A stretch of DNA of 64,000 nt from JANYBT01 sp038211475. Its GTDB lineage: Bacteria; Acidobacteriota; Terriglobia; Terriglobales; Acidobacteriaceae. The DNA is taken from contig JBBQVN010000003.1 of assembly GCA_038211475.1 (NCBI GenBank), positions 17,555-81,554 of the forward strand, written 5' to 3'. Made by a program: the position numbers and the translations under genes. Positions within the stretch are counted from its first letter, which is position 1; each line of letters opens with the position of its first letter. The notes beneath the pieces were generated by a model. The model worked only from the letters and a program-made list of their open reading frames with translations. It was not told the DNA's origin and did not search any database. This document shows, one piece after another, positions 54,642 to 62,336 of the stretch.

Positions 54642-56021
54642 ATGCCAATCTCCCCCGCGCGCGTAGCGGCTTACGAAATCCTCTTGCGAGTGGAGCAACA
54701 GAACTCCTACGCGTCGGAACTGTTGCACTCGACGCGCTACCAAACGTTATCCGGATTGGATCACGGTCTCGCCACGGAAATTGTGCTGGGCGTGCTGCGC
54801 TGGAGGTCCCTGCTCGACTCGGAGATTGCGCAGGTTTCTTCCACTCAACTGCCCAAGCTCGACCGCGAAGTGTTGACCTCATTACGTATGGCGGTTTACC
54901 AGTTGCTGTTTCTAGAACGAGTGCCCGGCCACGCTGCTGTGGATGACAGCGTCGATTTGGTAAAACGCGCTCGCAAGCGTTCGGCGGTCCCATTTGTAAA
55001 CGCGCTGCTCCGCAAAATTACGGGCTCGGGCGAGCGATTTGACAGCCTGCGTCAGGAGATGTGGATGCGGGCGGCGGGGGAGGAATCGGCGGAGCCACGT
55101 GCGGAAGATGAATCTGCGGATCGGCTCGCCCAGCGTTATGCGCACCCGTTATGGTTCGTAGAGCGCTGGGCGCGAAGCTACGGCATGGAAAGAGCGCGGG
55201 CGATCTGCCGCCACGATCAGCAAGTTCCCGCGACAGCACTGCGTCTGCGCGATGCGAAAGCCGCGCGAGAACTGGCGGATGCGGACGTGCTCTTGCGGCC
55301 CGGCCATCTGCTCTCGCGGGCTTGGATAGTGGAGTCGGGAGACGTAACCAACACCGCAGCTTTCCGCCAGGGCCGTGTCGCCATTCAGGATGAAGCATCG
55401 CAACTCGTCGCCCTGCTGGTTGGACGCGCCAATAGCATCCTCGATTGCTGTGCCGCTCCGGGTGGAAAGACGGCTCTGATTGCCGACCGCAATGCGAACA
55501 GCCGGATTACAGCCGTAGATTTGCATCTCAATCGAGCTCTGCAATTGCGGAGGCTGGCCAATAATTCCAACGTGCGCATAATCGCTGCCGACGCTTGCGC
55601 TCTCCCCTTGAACGCGACCTTCTATGCGGTTTTGACGGACGTGCCCTGTTCGGGCACGGGAACGCTGTCTAGGAATCCGGAAATCAAGTGGAAGCTGCAG
55701 CCCGAAGACCTCGGCGACCTGCAAACCCGCCAGGTCGCCATTCTGAGTTCTGCGATGGAGCGGGTTGCGAGCGGTGGACGGCTGGTTTATTCAACTTGTT
55801 CTTTGGAGTTCGAAGAAAATGAAGCGGTGGTGGATCACGCACTCAAGTACCACCCCGAGTTTCGCTTGGGCGATTGCCGGATGGACTTGGAAGAGTTGCG
55901 CAGCGGCGGGGAATTGGCATGGCCCGACCTCGATTCCTTGCTGAGTGGGCCCTACTTGCGAACCATTCCAGGACTCCATCCCTGCGATGGTTTTTTTGCG
56001 GCAGTACTGAAGAAAACCTGA
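54642..56021 (+). CDS. rsmB: 16S rRNA (cytosine-967-C5)-methyltransferase RsmB
   Basis: A 459-aa SAM-dependent m5C methyltransferase. Residues about 5-135 are the NusB-like RNA-binding domain (ARVAAYEILLRVEQQNSYAS; LTSLRMAVYQLLFLERVPGH). The catalytic domain has the SAM motif ILDCCAAPGGKTALIADRN, ITAVDLHLNRALQLR, and the two catalytic cysteines in TDVPCSGTGTLSRNPEIKWK and LVYSTCSLEFEENEAV. It starts on the base after the fmt stop. def-fmt-rsmB is a widely conserved order. It converges on the PASTA gene with 5 bp between stops. Confidence 0.95.
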   Translation: MPISPARVAAYEILLRVEQQNSYASELLHSTRYQTLSGLDHGLATEIVLGVLRWRSLLDSEIAQVSSTQLPKLDREVLTSLRMAVYQLLFLERVPGHAAVDDSVDLVKRARKRSAVPFVNALLRKITGSGERFDSLRQEMWMRAAGEESAEPRAEDESADRLAQRYAHPLWFVERWARSYGMERARAICRHDQQVPATALRLRDAKAARELADADVLLRPGHLLSRAWIVESGDVTNTAAFRQGRVAIQDEASQLVALLVGRANSILDCCAAPGGKTALIADRNANSRITAVDLHLNRALQLRRLANNSNVRIIAADACALPLNATFYAVLTDVPCSGTGTLSRNPEIKWKLQPEDLGDLQTRQVAILSSAMERVASGGRLVYSTCSLEFEENEAVVDHALKYHPEFRLGDCRMDLEELRSGGELAWPDLDSLLSGPYLRTIPGLHPCDGFFAAVLKKT

Positions 56022-56026
56022 CGTAC

Positions 56027-56743
56027 TCATTTCAATTGCAGGTTTACGGCCTCGCCGGCCAGCACCTTTTCACCCGGCGCGGGCTTCTGGGCAGCAACCT
56101 CGTCGCCAGAGAGAGAAGGCGTGTCTGAAGCAGCCGCTGGGTTGACCAAGCCCAGGCGCAGACCCGCTTGCTGCAAGGCCTCTTTGGCATTCGCCAGGCT
56201 CTCGCCCACGAGGCTTGGCATCGCGAAAGCGGGTGATGCAAGCGCCGCGCTCACCAGCAGACTGATCTGAGGCGAGGCCACGCCATTCGCATTGGCGGGA
56301 GGATTCTGCGTAACCACCAGGTTCGGGAGAATCCCCTCGATCTCGACTGTAGCCCCAGGCCCAACCTCCAGACCGCGCCGGCGTAGGTTCAACTCTGCAG
56401 CGCGCTGGCTCTGGCCGGTGACGTCAGGAATCGAAACTCGTTGCGGTCCCAGGCTTTCGGCAACTCGTACTTGCCAACCGCGCCGGACGGTGGTGCCGGG
56501 CGGAGGGAGTTGCGACAGAATTCGTCCTTGAGCCACTTCTGCGCTATAGAACTGCCGCTCTACCAGAACGCGCAGGCCTAAAACGGAGATGGCACGATCC
56601 GCCTCGGTTCGCGTCATGCCCTCGAGTTTAGGCACGGCAACCTCGCGGCCGTGGATGGCAACGCGCATCGCTACCATCGCCGAGGCCAGCGTCACCGCGA
56701 CCAGCACCAAGGCAAGGAACACCAGGCGAAAAAAATGGCGCAT
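56027..56743 (-). CDS. PASTA-domain protein with one membrane anchor
   Basis: A 238-aa protein with one N-terminal TM helix (about residues 5-27, RLVFLALVLVAVTLASAMVA) and three PASTA domains (about 34-100, 101-170 and 171-238). Repeat hallmarks are VPKLEGMTRTEADRAI, IPDVTGQSQRAAELNLRRRG and MPSLVGESLANAKEALQQAG, with QNPPANA and QKPAPGE. PASTA domains bind muropeptides or lipid II in kinases and PBPs. Here no kinase or transpeptidase domain is fused, but the gene lies 18 bp downstream of PBP1A on the same strand, so it probably assists that enzyme in wall synthesis. Confidence 0.9.
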   Translation of the reverse strand: MRHFFRLVFLALVLVAVTLASAMVAMRVAIHGREVAVPKLEGMTRTEADRAISVLGLRVLVERQFYSAEVAQGRILSQLPPPGTTVRRGWQVRVAESLGPQRVSIPDVTGQSQRAAELNLRRRGLEVGPGATVEIEGILPNLVVTQNPPANANGVASPQISLLVSAALASPAFAMPSLVGESLANAKEALQQAGLRLGLVNPAAASDTPSLSGDEVAAQKPAPGEKVLAGEAVNLQLK

Positions 56744-56761
56744 ACAAAGATTTTACCGCTC

Positions 56762-58990
56762 TCAGTGAGCTTCGCCATCGCCCGGCGCCACGTCGGGGGT
56801 ATCCACTTTTTCTGCGGCGTGGTGCGCCGCGTCGGCAGGCAAGTCTTGGAACACCTCTTTTTCCTTGCCCGCCAGGGCCACGCTCATGAAGTTCATCCAG
56901 ATGGGCAAGGCCGCACGTGCGCCAGTTTCTTTTTGCCCCAGCGTTTTTTTCTCGTCATAGCCAATCCAGACGCCACAAGTCATGGAGGGGGAAAATCCGA
57001 CGAACCAGGCATCGGTGAAGTCGTTGGTCGTACCTGTCTTGCCGGCGATCGCGTAGGGCATCTTGGCCGCGGCCGCTGCGGTACCGTGCAAGACGACCTC
57101 CCGCAGCATGGAGGTCATGATGCGGGCCGTGCGCGCACTGATCACATCTTTGACGTCAGGAAAGTCCTCTTCCAATACGCGTCCTTCGTAGTCGGTTACG
57201 CGAGTGATGTAGCGAGGCGCAACCCGAACTCCGTCGTTCGGAAACGCACTGAAGGCCGAGGTTTGCTCCATCAGCGTAATCTCCGCAGCCCCCAGCGCCA
57301 CCGGCAAGTACTCCGGGATATTGGAGGTGATTCCGAAGCGGCGAGTGTATTCGATGACGCTATGGATCGTAAGTTTTTGCGCAAGCTTCAAAGCAGGAAT
57401 ATTGCGCGACTGCGCCAGCGCCCGCCGCAGCGTGATAGTGCCTTCGAACTTACCATCGTAGTTGTGGGGAGAGTACGGGCCGGCAGAGGTCGCAAAAGTT
57501 ACCGGCAGGTCCACAATTGTGTCTTCAGGGCTGGCGCCTTGGTCGATGGCTGCCGTGTACACATAAGGCTTGAAAGACGATCCCACCTGACGTAGGGCGT
57601 GGATGGCACGATCAAACTTCGATTCGTCAAAGTTCCTGCCGCCGACCAGCGCTTTAATTTCGCCGCTGTCATTGTCGAGAGCCACCAATGCCCCTTGCGC
57701 GCCCGAGTTCTGTTCCAGACTCACTCGCGTCCTGCCAGCATCGCCGGTGAGAAGCTTCACGTACACCAAGTCGCCGACCGCGAGGATGTCAGCCAGTTTG
57801 CGGTTAGTCCACGCTCCATCTGCCGGAGTTAAGGTTGCGGTCCGCGTCCCCAAACGTAACTTCGCGCCTTCCGCGCTGAATCCCGTGACCAATGCGTGGA
57901 GATACGTTCCGGGAGACGGATCCGTATCTTCCCAGTCCGGGTCCTGATACGTGGCAGGGTCAATCCCCTGTGCGATAACGTTGAACAGTCTGCCCTTCCA
58001 GCCGTGGCGCCGCTCATATGCGGCGAGGCCGTCGAGGACCGCGCGGTTGGCGGCCTTCTGCAAATCGACGTCAAGCGAGGTGTACACCCGCAAGCCGCCC
58101 TCATGCACTTCGCTGCTGCCGTATTTCGCTTCCAGATAGCGGCGCACTTCTTCAATAAAGTGGGGGGCGAGCGAGTTGGGATCATGTTGTAATGTGAGCT
58201 GAAGCGGGCGATCTTTGGCCTCCAGCGCCTGTTGCGCGGTAATCTTGCCATCTTCCAGCATGGCGTTGATGACCAGATTGCGCCGCTTCAGTGCCCGCTC
58301 GGGGTGCAGAATCGGAGAATAGTAGCCGGGCGCTTTCGGCAGACCAGCCAGCAGCGCGGCTTCGGCGATCGTCAACTTCGCCGCGGGTTTGGAAAAGTAG
58401 TACTCGGAGGCAGCTTGAAAGCCGTACACGCCGGACCCAAGAAAAATTTGATTGGCGTAGAGAGTAAAAATCTGGGGCTTGGTGAAACGCCGCTCCATCT
58501 GAATTGCCAGCAGCGCTTCTTGTATCTTGCGGTAAAACGAGCGGTCGGGCGACAAGAACAAATTACGCGCCAGTTGCATGGTCAGCGTGGAAGCCCCCTG
58601 AACCTTGCCACCGGAAGCAATGTCGCGGTAGGCAGCGCCGGCGATGCGCCAGAAGTTGATGCCGGAGTGAGCATAGAATTCTTTGTCTTCGATGGAAACC
58701 AGGGCGTCGCGCAACACTTGGGGATAGTCGTCATAAGAGGCGATGACGCGCCGCTGCAGCGCGAAGGAACCCACCACCCGACCCTTGGCATCGTAGAGTT
58801 CGGTAATCGTGCTGGGGCGGTAGTGTTGCAGTTCTTCGATCTGCGGAAGGTCGGTGGAGTACACCAGCAGGAGTCCTCCGGTGGCGCCGACCAGGCCGGC
58901 GATCAACACCATCAGCCCAAACAGAACGCGGCCAACGATTCTTCTTCCCGCAACTTCCGCGCGAGTTGGCGTTGGCGACAATGTCTCCAT
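56762..58990 (-). CDS. Class A penicillin-binding protein (PBP1A-like)
   Basis: A 742-aa bifunctional peptidoglycan synthase. One TM helix (about residues 20-45) is followed by the GT51 glycosyltransferase domain with SIEDKEFYAHSGINFWR (catalytic Glu101) and QGASTLTMQLARNLFLS. The transpeptidase domain has the nucleophile motif RQVGSSFKPY (Ser471, Lys474), QSRNIPALKLAQ (SxN) and AGKTGTTNDFTDAWFVG (KTG). An OB-like insert (about 335-430) lies between, as in PBP1A. It polymerises glycan strands and crosslinks peptides in the periplasm, and is a beta-lactam target. Co-transcribed with the PASTA gene 18 bp downstream. Confidence 0.95.
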   Translation of the reverse strand: METLSPTPTRAEVAGRRIVGRVLFGLMVLIAGLVGATGGLLLVYSTDLPQIEELQHYRPSTITELYDAKGRVVGSFALQRRVIASYDDYPQVLRDALVSIEDKEFYAHSGINFWRIAGAAYRDIASGGKVQGASTLTMQLARNLFLSPDRSFYRKIQEALLAIQMERRFTKPQIFTLYANQIFLGSGVYGFQAASEYYFSKPAAKLTIAEAALLAGLPKAPGYYSPILHPERALKRRNLVINAMLEDGKITAQQALEAKDRPLQLTLQHDPNSLAPHFIEEVRRYLEAKYGSSEVHEGGLRVYTSLDVDLQKAANRAVLDGLAAYERRHGWKGRLFNVIAQGIDPATYQDPDWEDTDPSPGTYLHALVTGFSAEGAKLRLGTRTATLTPADGAWTNRKLADILAVGDLVYVKLLTGDAGRTRVSLEQNSGAQGALVALDNDSGEIKALVGGRNFDESKFDRAIHALRQVGSSFKPYVYTAAIDQGASPEDTIVDLPVTFATSAGPYSPHNYDGKFEGTITLRRALAQSRNIPALKLAQKLTIHSVIEYTRRFGITSNIPEYLPVALGAAEITLMEQTSAFSAFPNDGVRVAPRYITRVTDYEGRVLEEDFPDVKDVISARTARIMTSMLREVVLHGTAAAAAKMPYAIAGKTGTTNDFTDAWFVGFSPSMTCGVWIGYDEKKTLGQKETGARAALPIWMNFMSVALAGKEKEVFQDLPADAAHHAAEKVDTPDVAPGDGEAH

Positions 58991-59059
58991 AGGGCGGACT
59001 GCGCTCAGAGTAGCAGTTGCGCGTGATAGGTGCTAGCGAGGGACGCGCCTTTAAGCAAC

Positions 59060-59086
59060 AAAAACGCGCTCACCGGGGAGCGCGTT
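59060..59086 (-). terminator. Rho-independent terminator of the S41 gene
   Basis: Minus strand: AACGCGCTC, 6-nt loop CCCGGT, GAGCGCGTT, then TTT, giving a 9-bp perfect stem and T5 run including stem bases. It begins 24 nt past the stop at 59111. Confidence 0.85.
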
Positions 59087-59110
59087 CTAGCTTTGCTGTT
59101 CTCTAATTGA

Positions 59111-60331
59111 TTAGCTCTTCACATCCCGCTTCTTGAGGACTTCGATCGCCTTCTTCAACTGATCATCCTGCGACGGCTTTGGTTTGGCTGCGTCCGGGGC
59201 GGCCTGAGTGTCGGTATCTTCTTCGTTCAGGCTGGCTTCCTCGCTATTGTCGACGACTAGCACATTCGGGGTCACCGCCACATCTTGAATCGCCTTGCCG
59301 CCGGGGGAGTAGTATTTGGCCACAGAGAGAATCAGCGCGGAGCCGTCCGGAAGGTCCATCAGCTTCTGGATCGCTCCTTCGCCAAAGGTCTTGTCTCCCA
59401 CCACATCACCCCGCGCATTCTCAAGGATCGCGGCCGCGATGATTTCCGCCGGACCGGCTGTCCCGCGATTCACCAATACCACCACCGGCAGGTTCGTGAT
59501 CGCTTTTGCCGGATCCGCGTTAAACGCCTCTCGCGGATGCTTCTGTCCCTGCAAATATGTAATCGTGCCATGGTCGAGGAACAGGTTGGCGGTAGCAATT
59601 CCTTCCGCCTCGTCCCCATCTGCCGCTTGCCGCAAATCGAGCACCAGCTTGTGCGCACCCTGTTTCTGCAAAGACTTGATCTTGCCGGCGATCTCGACCG
59701 ACTTTCCTTGCGGGAACGAATCTATTTTCAAATATCCGATCCCATCCTCGATCATCTTGTCGGCAACAGGGGGAATGGTCACCGCATCGCGTGTCACCAC
59801 AATCTTCTGCGGATCCGCTTTGCGCGGACGCACCACGGACACCGTTACCGTAGAGCCGGTCTGCCCCGAAAGCAAACTGCGAATCTGCACCAGTGACATT
59901 TCGTGCGTGCTCTTACCGTCAATGGCCTCCAAAATATCGCTGCCTTCCACTCCCGCTTTGTCAGCAGGGCCACCGGGAATGACGGAAAGCACTGCTGCAT
60001 AGCCAAAGCGCTTGGAAACCGCAGCGCCAATGCCCACCTTGCCGGAGTTGCTGGAACTCTTGTATTCCTTGTACTCGGCGGGTGTGAGGTAGCTCGAGTC
60101 CGCGTCCAACGACTCCAGCAGCCCGTGCAAAGCGCCCCCGGTCACAGCGGAAATGTTCGGCTCTTCCACATACTCGCGCTGCACTCGAGTCAGAACTTCG
60201 CTGTAGACCTGCATCTGACGGTACGCGCCTTCATCCGACGAGGCTCGTACCCCTGAGAGAGTTCCAGCCACCGTAAACAGAAGAATGCCAAATGAGGCAA
60301 CTAGAATCCCAACTTTTATTTTCATGGACAT
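59111..60331 (-). CDS. S41 (C-terminal processing peptidase) family protein lacking the Ser/Lys dyad
   Basis: A 406-aa exported protein. An N-terminal hydrophobic segment (about residues 6-27) acts as anchor or signal. A PDZ domain (about 95-170; GIGAAVSKRFGYAAVLSVIP, SDILEAIDGK) sits in a tail-specific-protease frame (YLKIDSFPQG; KLVLDLRQAADGD). In active CtpA/CtpB/Tsp proteins the nucleophile lies in a GSASASE-like motif and the Lys in FGKG. Here residues 288-296 read NRGTAGPAE and residues 316-319 FGEG, so both catalytic residues look replaced. It may be a scaffold or substrate adaptor, or an enzyme with altered chemistry. The tail (about 355-406) is acidic then basic. Terminated at 59060. 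Confidence 0.85.
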   Translation of the reverse strand: MSMKIKVGILVASFGILLFTVAGTLSGVRASSDEGAYRQMQVYSEVLTRVQREYVEEPNISAVTGGALHGLLESLDADSSYLTPAEYKEYKSSSNSGKVGIGAAVSKRFGYAAVLSVIPGGPADKAGVEGSDILEAIDGKSTHEMSLVQIRSLLSGQTGSTVTVSVVRPRKADPQKIVVTRDAVTIPPVADKMIEDGIGYLKIDSFPQGKSVEIAGKIKSLQKQGAHKLVLDLRQAADGDEAEGIATANLFLDHGTITYLQGQKHPREAFNADPAKAITNLPVVVLVNRGTAGPAEIIAAAILENARGDVVGDKTFGEGAIQKLMDLPDGSALILSVAKYYSPGGKAIQDVAVTPNVLVVDNSEEASLNEEDTDTQAAPDAAKPKPSQDDQLKKAIEVLKKRDVKS

Positions 60332-60479
60332 GAATTTGACGTCTTCCGGAAGAGAAGGTCACTCCCTCAGAAACTGCTTCGATTATAACGCTATAGATGC
60401 AAGGCCCAGCCAATAAGTTGGTGGGATGGAAAGAGAACTCGGCGGAAACAAAAGGCAGCGAACCAAGCTCTTCCCGAGT

Positions 60480-60485
60480 TACAAT
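60480..60485 (+). promoter_or_regulatory. -10-like hexamer directly before ogt
   Basis: TACAAT begins 14 nt before the ATG at 60494; the 8 nt in between (CTTGCGGG) contain no convincing Shine-Dalgarno. Confidence 0.45.
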
Positions 60486-60493
60486 CTTGCGGG

Positions 60494-60997
60494 ATGGAAG
60501 CATTCTTCTACAGCCGAATGGATTCTCCGGCCGGCCCGCTTATGCTCGGGGCGAGCGCTAAAGGATTGATGCTGCTGGAGTTCGATCGCGGCCAGCCACC
60601 TCCCCTCCCGACCCTGGCAGCGATATGGGAACTCTCGGACGCCGAACTGGCCCCTTACCGCGATCAACTGGAAGAGTTTTTCGCGGGGGAACGCCGCGAA
60701 TTCAGCTTCCCGCTCGATCTGCGTGGCACGGACTTCCAAGTTCAATGCTGGCGGGCGCTGCTCCAGATTCCCTATGGCGAAACCCGCACCTATGCCGACA
60801 TCGCTCGCGCGGTGAAGCGGCCGCAGGCCTTTCGCGCCGTCGGAATGGCCAACAATCGTAATCCCATCGCGATTGTTGTGCCTTGCCATCGCGTGATCGC
60901 TTCAGACGGCACGCTCTGCGGCTACGGTGGCGGCCTCGAGGTGAAGCGTAAGCTGTTGGAACTGGAAGGTGCCCTGACCGCAAGCTTGGTCCACTGA
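60494..60997 (+). CDS. ogt: Methylated-DNA--protein-cysteine methyltransferase
   Basis: A suicidal repair protein of 167 aa that takes methyl groups from O6-methylguanine and O4-methylthymine. The acceptor is Cys131 in IAIVVPCHRVIASDG. The DNA-binding helix-turn-helix precedes it (YGETRTYADIARAVKRPQAF; AVGMANNRNP with the arginine-finger region). The N-terminal domain (residues 1-75) lacks the extra Ada zinc domain. The 3' end overlaps a 14-bp-period tandem repeat that continues into the intergenic region (60990-61046). Divergent from the S41 gene. Confidence 0.96.
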   Translation: MEAFFYSRMDSPAGPLMLGASAKGLMLLEFDRGQPPPLPTLAAIWELSDAELAPYRDQLEEFFAGERREFSFPLDLRGTDFQVQCWRALLQIPYGETRTYADIARAVKRPQAFRAVGMANNRNPIAIVVPCHRVIASDGTLCGYGGGLEVKRKLLELEGALTASLVH

Positions 60998-61046
60998 TCC
61001 TCAATCTACTGATCTTGCGTCTACTGATATTCGTCCACTGACGCGG
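60990..61046 (+). repeat. Four-copy short tandem repeat after ogt
   Basis: Units of 13-15 bp: TCCACTGATCCTCAA, TCTACTGATCTTGCG, TCTACTGATATTCG, TCCACTGACGCGG. The first copy holds the ogt stop codon (TGA at 60995-60997); each copy repeats CACTGA or TACTGA. Confidence 0.75.
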
Positions 61047-61063
61047 CCAAGCCCCTCCTGCGG

Positions 61064-61069
61064 TAAACT
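61064..61069 (+). promoter_or_regulatory. -10-like hexamer directly before the esterase gene
   Basis: TAAACT begins 14 nt before the ATG at 61078, with no Shine-Dalgarno in the 8 nt between. Confidence 0.42.
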
Positions 61070-61077
61070 GGCAACCT

Positions 61078-61878
61078 ATGTCACCGAGACAATTTCTGGT
61101 TGCGTCCTTGCTCGCCATGTTTCTGGCTGCAATTCCCGCTTCCGCCCGAAAGACTGAGCCAAAGTTCCTGACGCGTTCGGTTTCTATTGGGGGCACCACC
61201 TATCGCTACCAGGTGTTTGTGCCGGCGCACTTCGACCGGCACCAGCAATGGCCGGTCATCCTGTTCCTGCATGGCTCAGGAGAGCGAGGCGAGGATGGCA
61301 TAGCGCAGACAAAGGTCGGCCTCGGACCTGCTCTGCGCCAGCGTCCCGCCGATTTCCCCTTCGTCGTGGTGATGCCGCAGTGCCGCACCAACAAATACTG
61401 GACTGACACTGATATGCAAGCAATGACCTTGGCGGCGCTCGACGCCTCAATCAAAGAATTTCATGGCGATGCTTCCCGCATCTACTTGACCGGGGTCTCC
61501 ATGGGCGGATACGGCACCTGGGACCTGGCGGTGAAGTACGCCGGAAGATTCGCGGCCCTGGTGCCGGTTTGCGGCGGTTTGCACGCCCCCGCCGACAGTC
61601 CGGGCATCCACGTTTCCATGGTGGATGACCCCAGGATCGGCGACCCCTACGCGGAAACAGCGCGCATCATCGGGGAGACCCCGGTGTGGATTTTCCACGG
61701 TACCGACGACCCCTCTGTGCCGGTGCAGGAATCACGTAAGATGGCCGCGGCACTGCGGGTGGGCGACCCCTCCGGACAGTACACCGAGTATCCCGGCGTG
61801 GGCCACAACAGTTGGGACCGCGCCTACGCCGAGCCGGACCTGCCGCGCTGGCTGTTGCAAAACAAATTGAAGAAGTAG
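61078..61878 (+). CDS. Secreted alpha/beta hydrolase (esterase/phospholipase-carboxylesterase type)
   Basis: A 266-aa exported serine hydrolase. Signal peptide: MSPRQFLVASLLAMFLAAIP, cut near ASA-RK. The fold begins YQVFVPAHF and WPVILFLHGSGERGED (oxyanion region). The nucleophile elbow is YLTGVSMGGYGTWDLA (GxSxG), the Asp is in FHGTDDPSVPV and the His in PGVGHNSWDRAY. The family includes phospholipases/carboxylesterases and polyhydroxybutyrate-depolymerase-like or feruloyl-esterase-like enzymes, so it likely hydrolyses small esters outside the cytoplasm. Converges on the peroxiredoxin gene, with 2 bp between stops. Confidence 0.9.
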   Translation: MSPRQFLVASLLAMFLAAIPASARKTEPKFLTRSVSIGGTTYRYQVFVPAHFDRHQQWPVILFLHGSGERGEDGIAQTKVGLGPALRQRPADFPFVVVMPQCRTNKYWTDTDMQAMTLAALDASIKEFHGDASRIYLTGVSMGGYGTWDLAVKYAGRFAALVPVCGGLHAPADSPGIHVSMVDDPRIGDPYAETARIIGETPVWIFHGTDDPSVPVQESRKMAAALRVGDPSGQYTEYPGVGHNSWDRAYAEPDLPRWLLQNKLKK

Positions 61879-61880
61879 CC

Positions 61881-62336
61881 TTAGCTCTTCAAGTAGGCTA
61901 AAACTTCTTCGGCATGGCCTTCGGGCTTCACCTTCTCGAAGATGTGCACAATTTTCCTGTCCGGCCCGATCACAAAAGTGGTTCGCGCGATTCCCTTTAC
62001 CTTCTTGCCGTACATGTTCTTTTCCTTGATCACGTCGAAAGCCTCGCATACTTTGCGGTCGCTATCCGCCAGCAAAGGGTAGGGCAAGCTGTATTTTTCC
62101 TGAAATCTCTTCTGCGCCTCGGAAGTGTCGCCGGAGATGCCCAACAACACCACCCCAATCTTCTGCATCTTCTTGTATGCGTCGCGGAACCCGCGCGCTT
62201 CGAGGGTTCAACCCGGCGTGTCGGCTTTCGGATAGAAAAACAGCACGACGGTCTTTCCTTTTAGGTCTTTTAGGGATACGTTCTTGCCGTTCTCGTCCGG
62301 CAAAGTAAAGGCGGGGGCTTTATCATGAACTTCCAT
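61881..62336 (-). CDS. bcp: Peroxiredoxin BCP/PrxQ with an in-frame TGA at the peroxidatic position (predicted selenoprotein)
   Basis: Reduces H2O2 and organic peroxides in the cytoplasm using thioredoxin-type donors. Reading from the ATG at 62336, the frame gives MEVHDKAPAFTLPDENGKN, VVLFFYPKADTPG, then TGA (62208-62210), then TLEARGFRDAYKK and on to EEVLAYLKS, in all 151 residues, the normal BCP length. The TGA is residue 43, exactly where BCPs have the peroxidatic Cys in TPGCT. A strong hairpin follows it (62179-62198), so the TGA is best read as selenocysteine. The E. coli resolving Cys (five residues on) is absent, but Cys is present in DRKVCEAFDV, where some PrxQ have theirs. GGAGAG precedes the ATG. 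Alternative: a nonsense mutation. Confidence 0.85.
62179..62198 (-). promoter_or_regulatory. Putative bacterial SECIS hairpin
   Basis: Starting 10 nt after the in-frame TGA, GCGCGCGG pairs with CCGCG-A-CGC (8 bp with one bulged A) around a GUU loop. The loop's first base is G, 18 nt after the TGA (17 nt between). This meets published bacterial SECIS criteria as I recall them: 16-37 nt spacing and a G in the first two loop positions. Confidence 0.7.

Noticed and set aside
61881..62168. A 95-aa truncated peroxiredoxin starting at an internal Met
   Set aside because: It would lack the active site; the upstream residues are clearly homologous in the same frame through a single TGA, so the full 151-codon gene is preferred.
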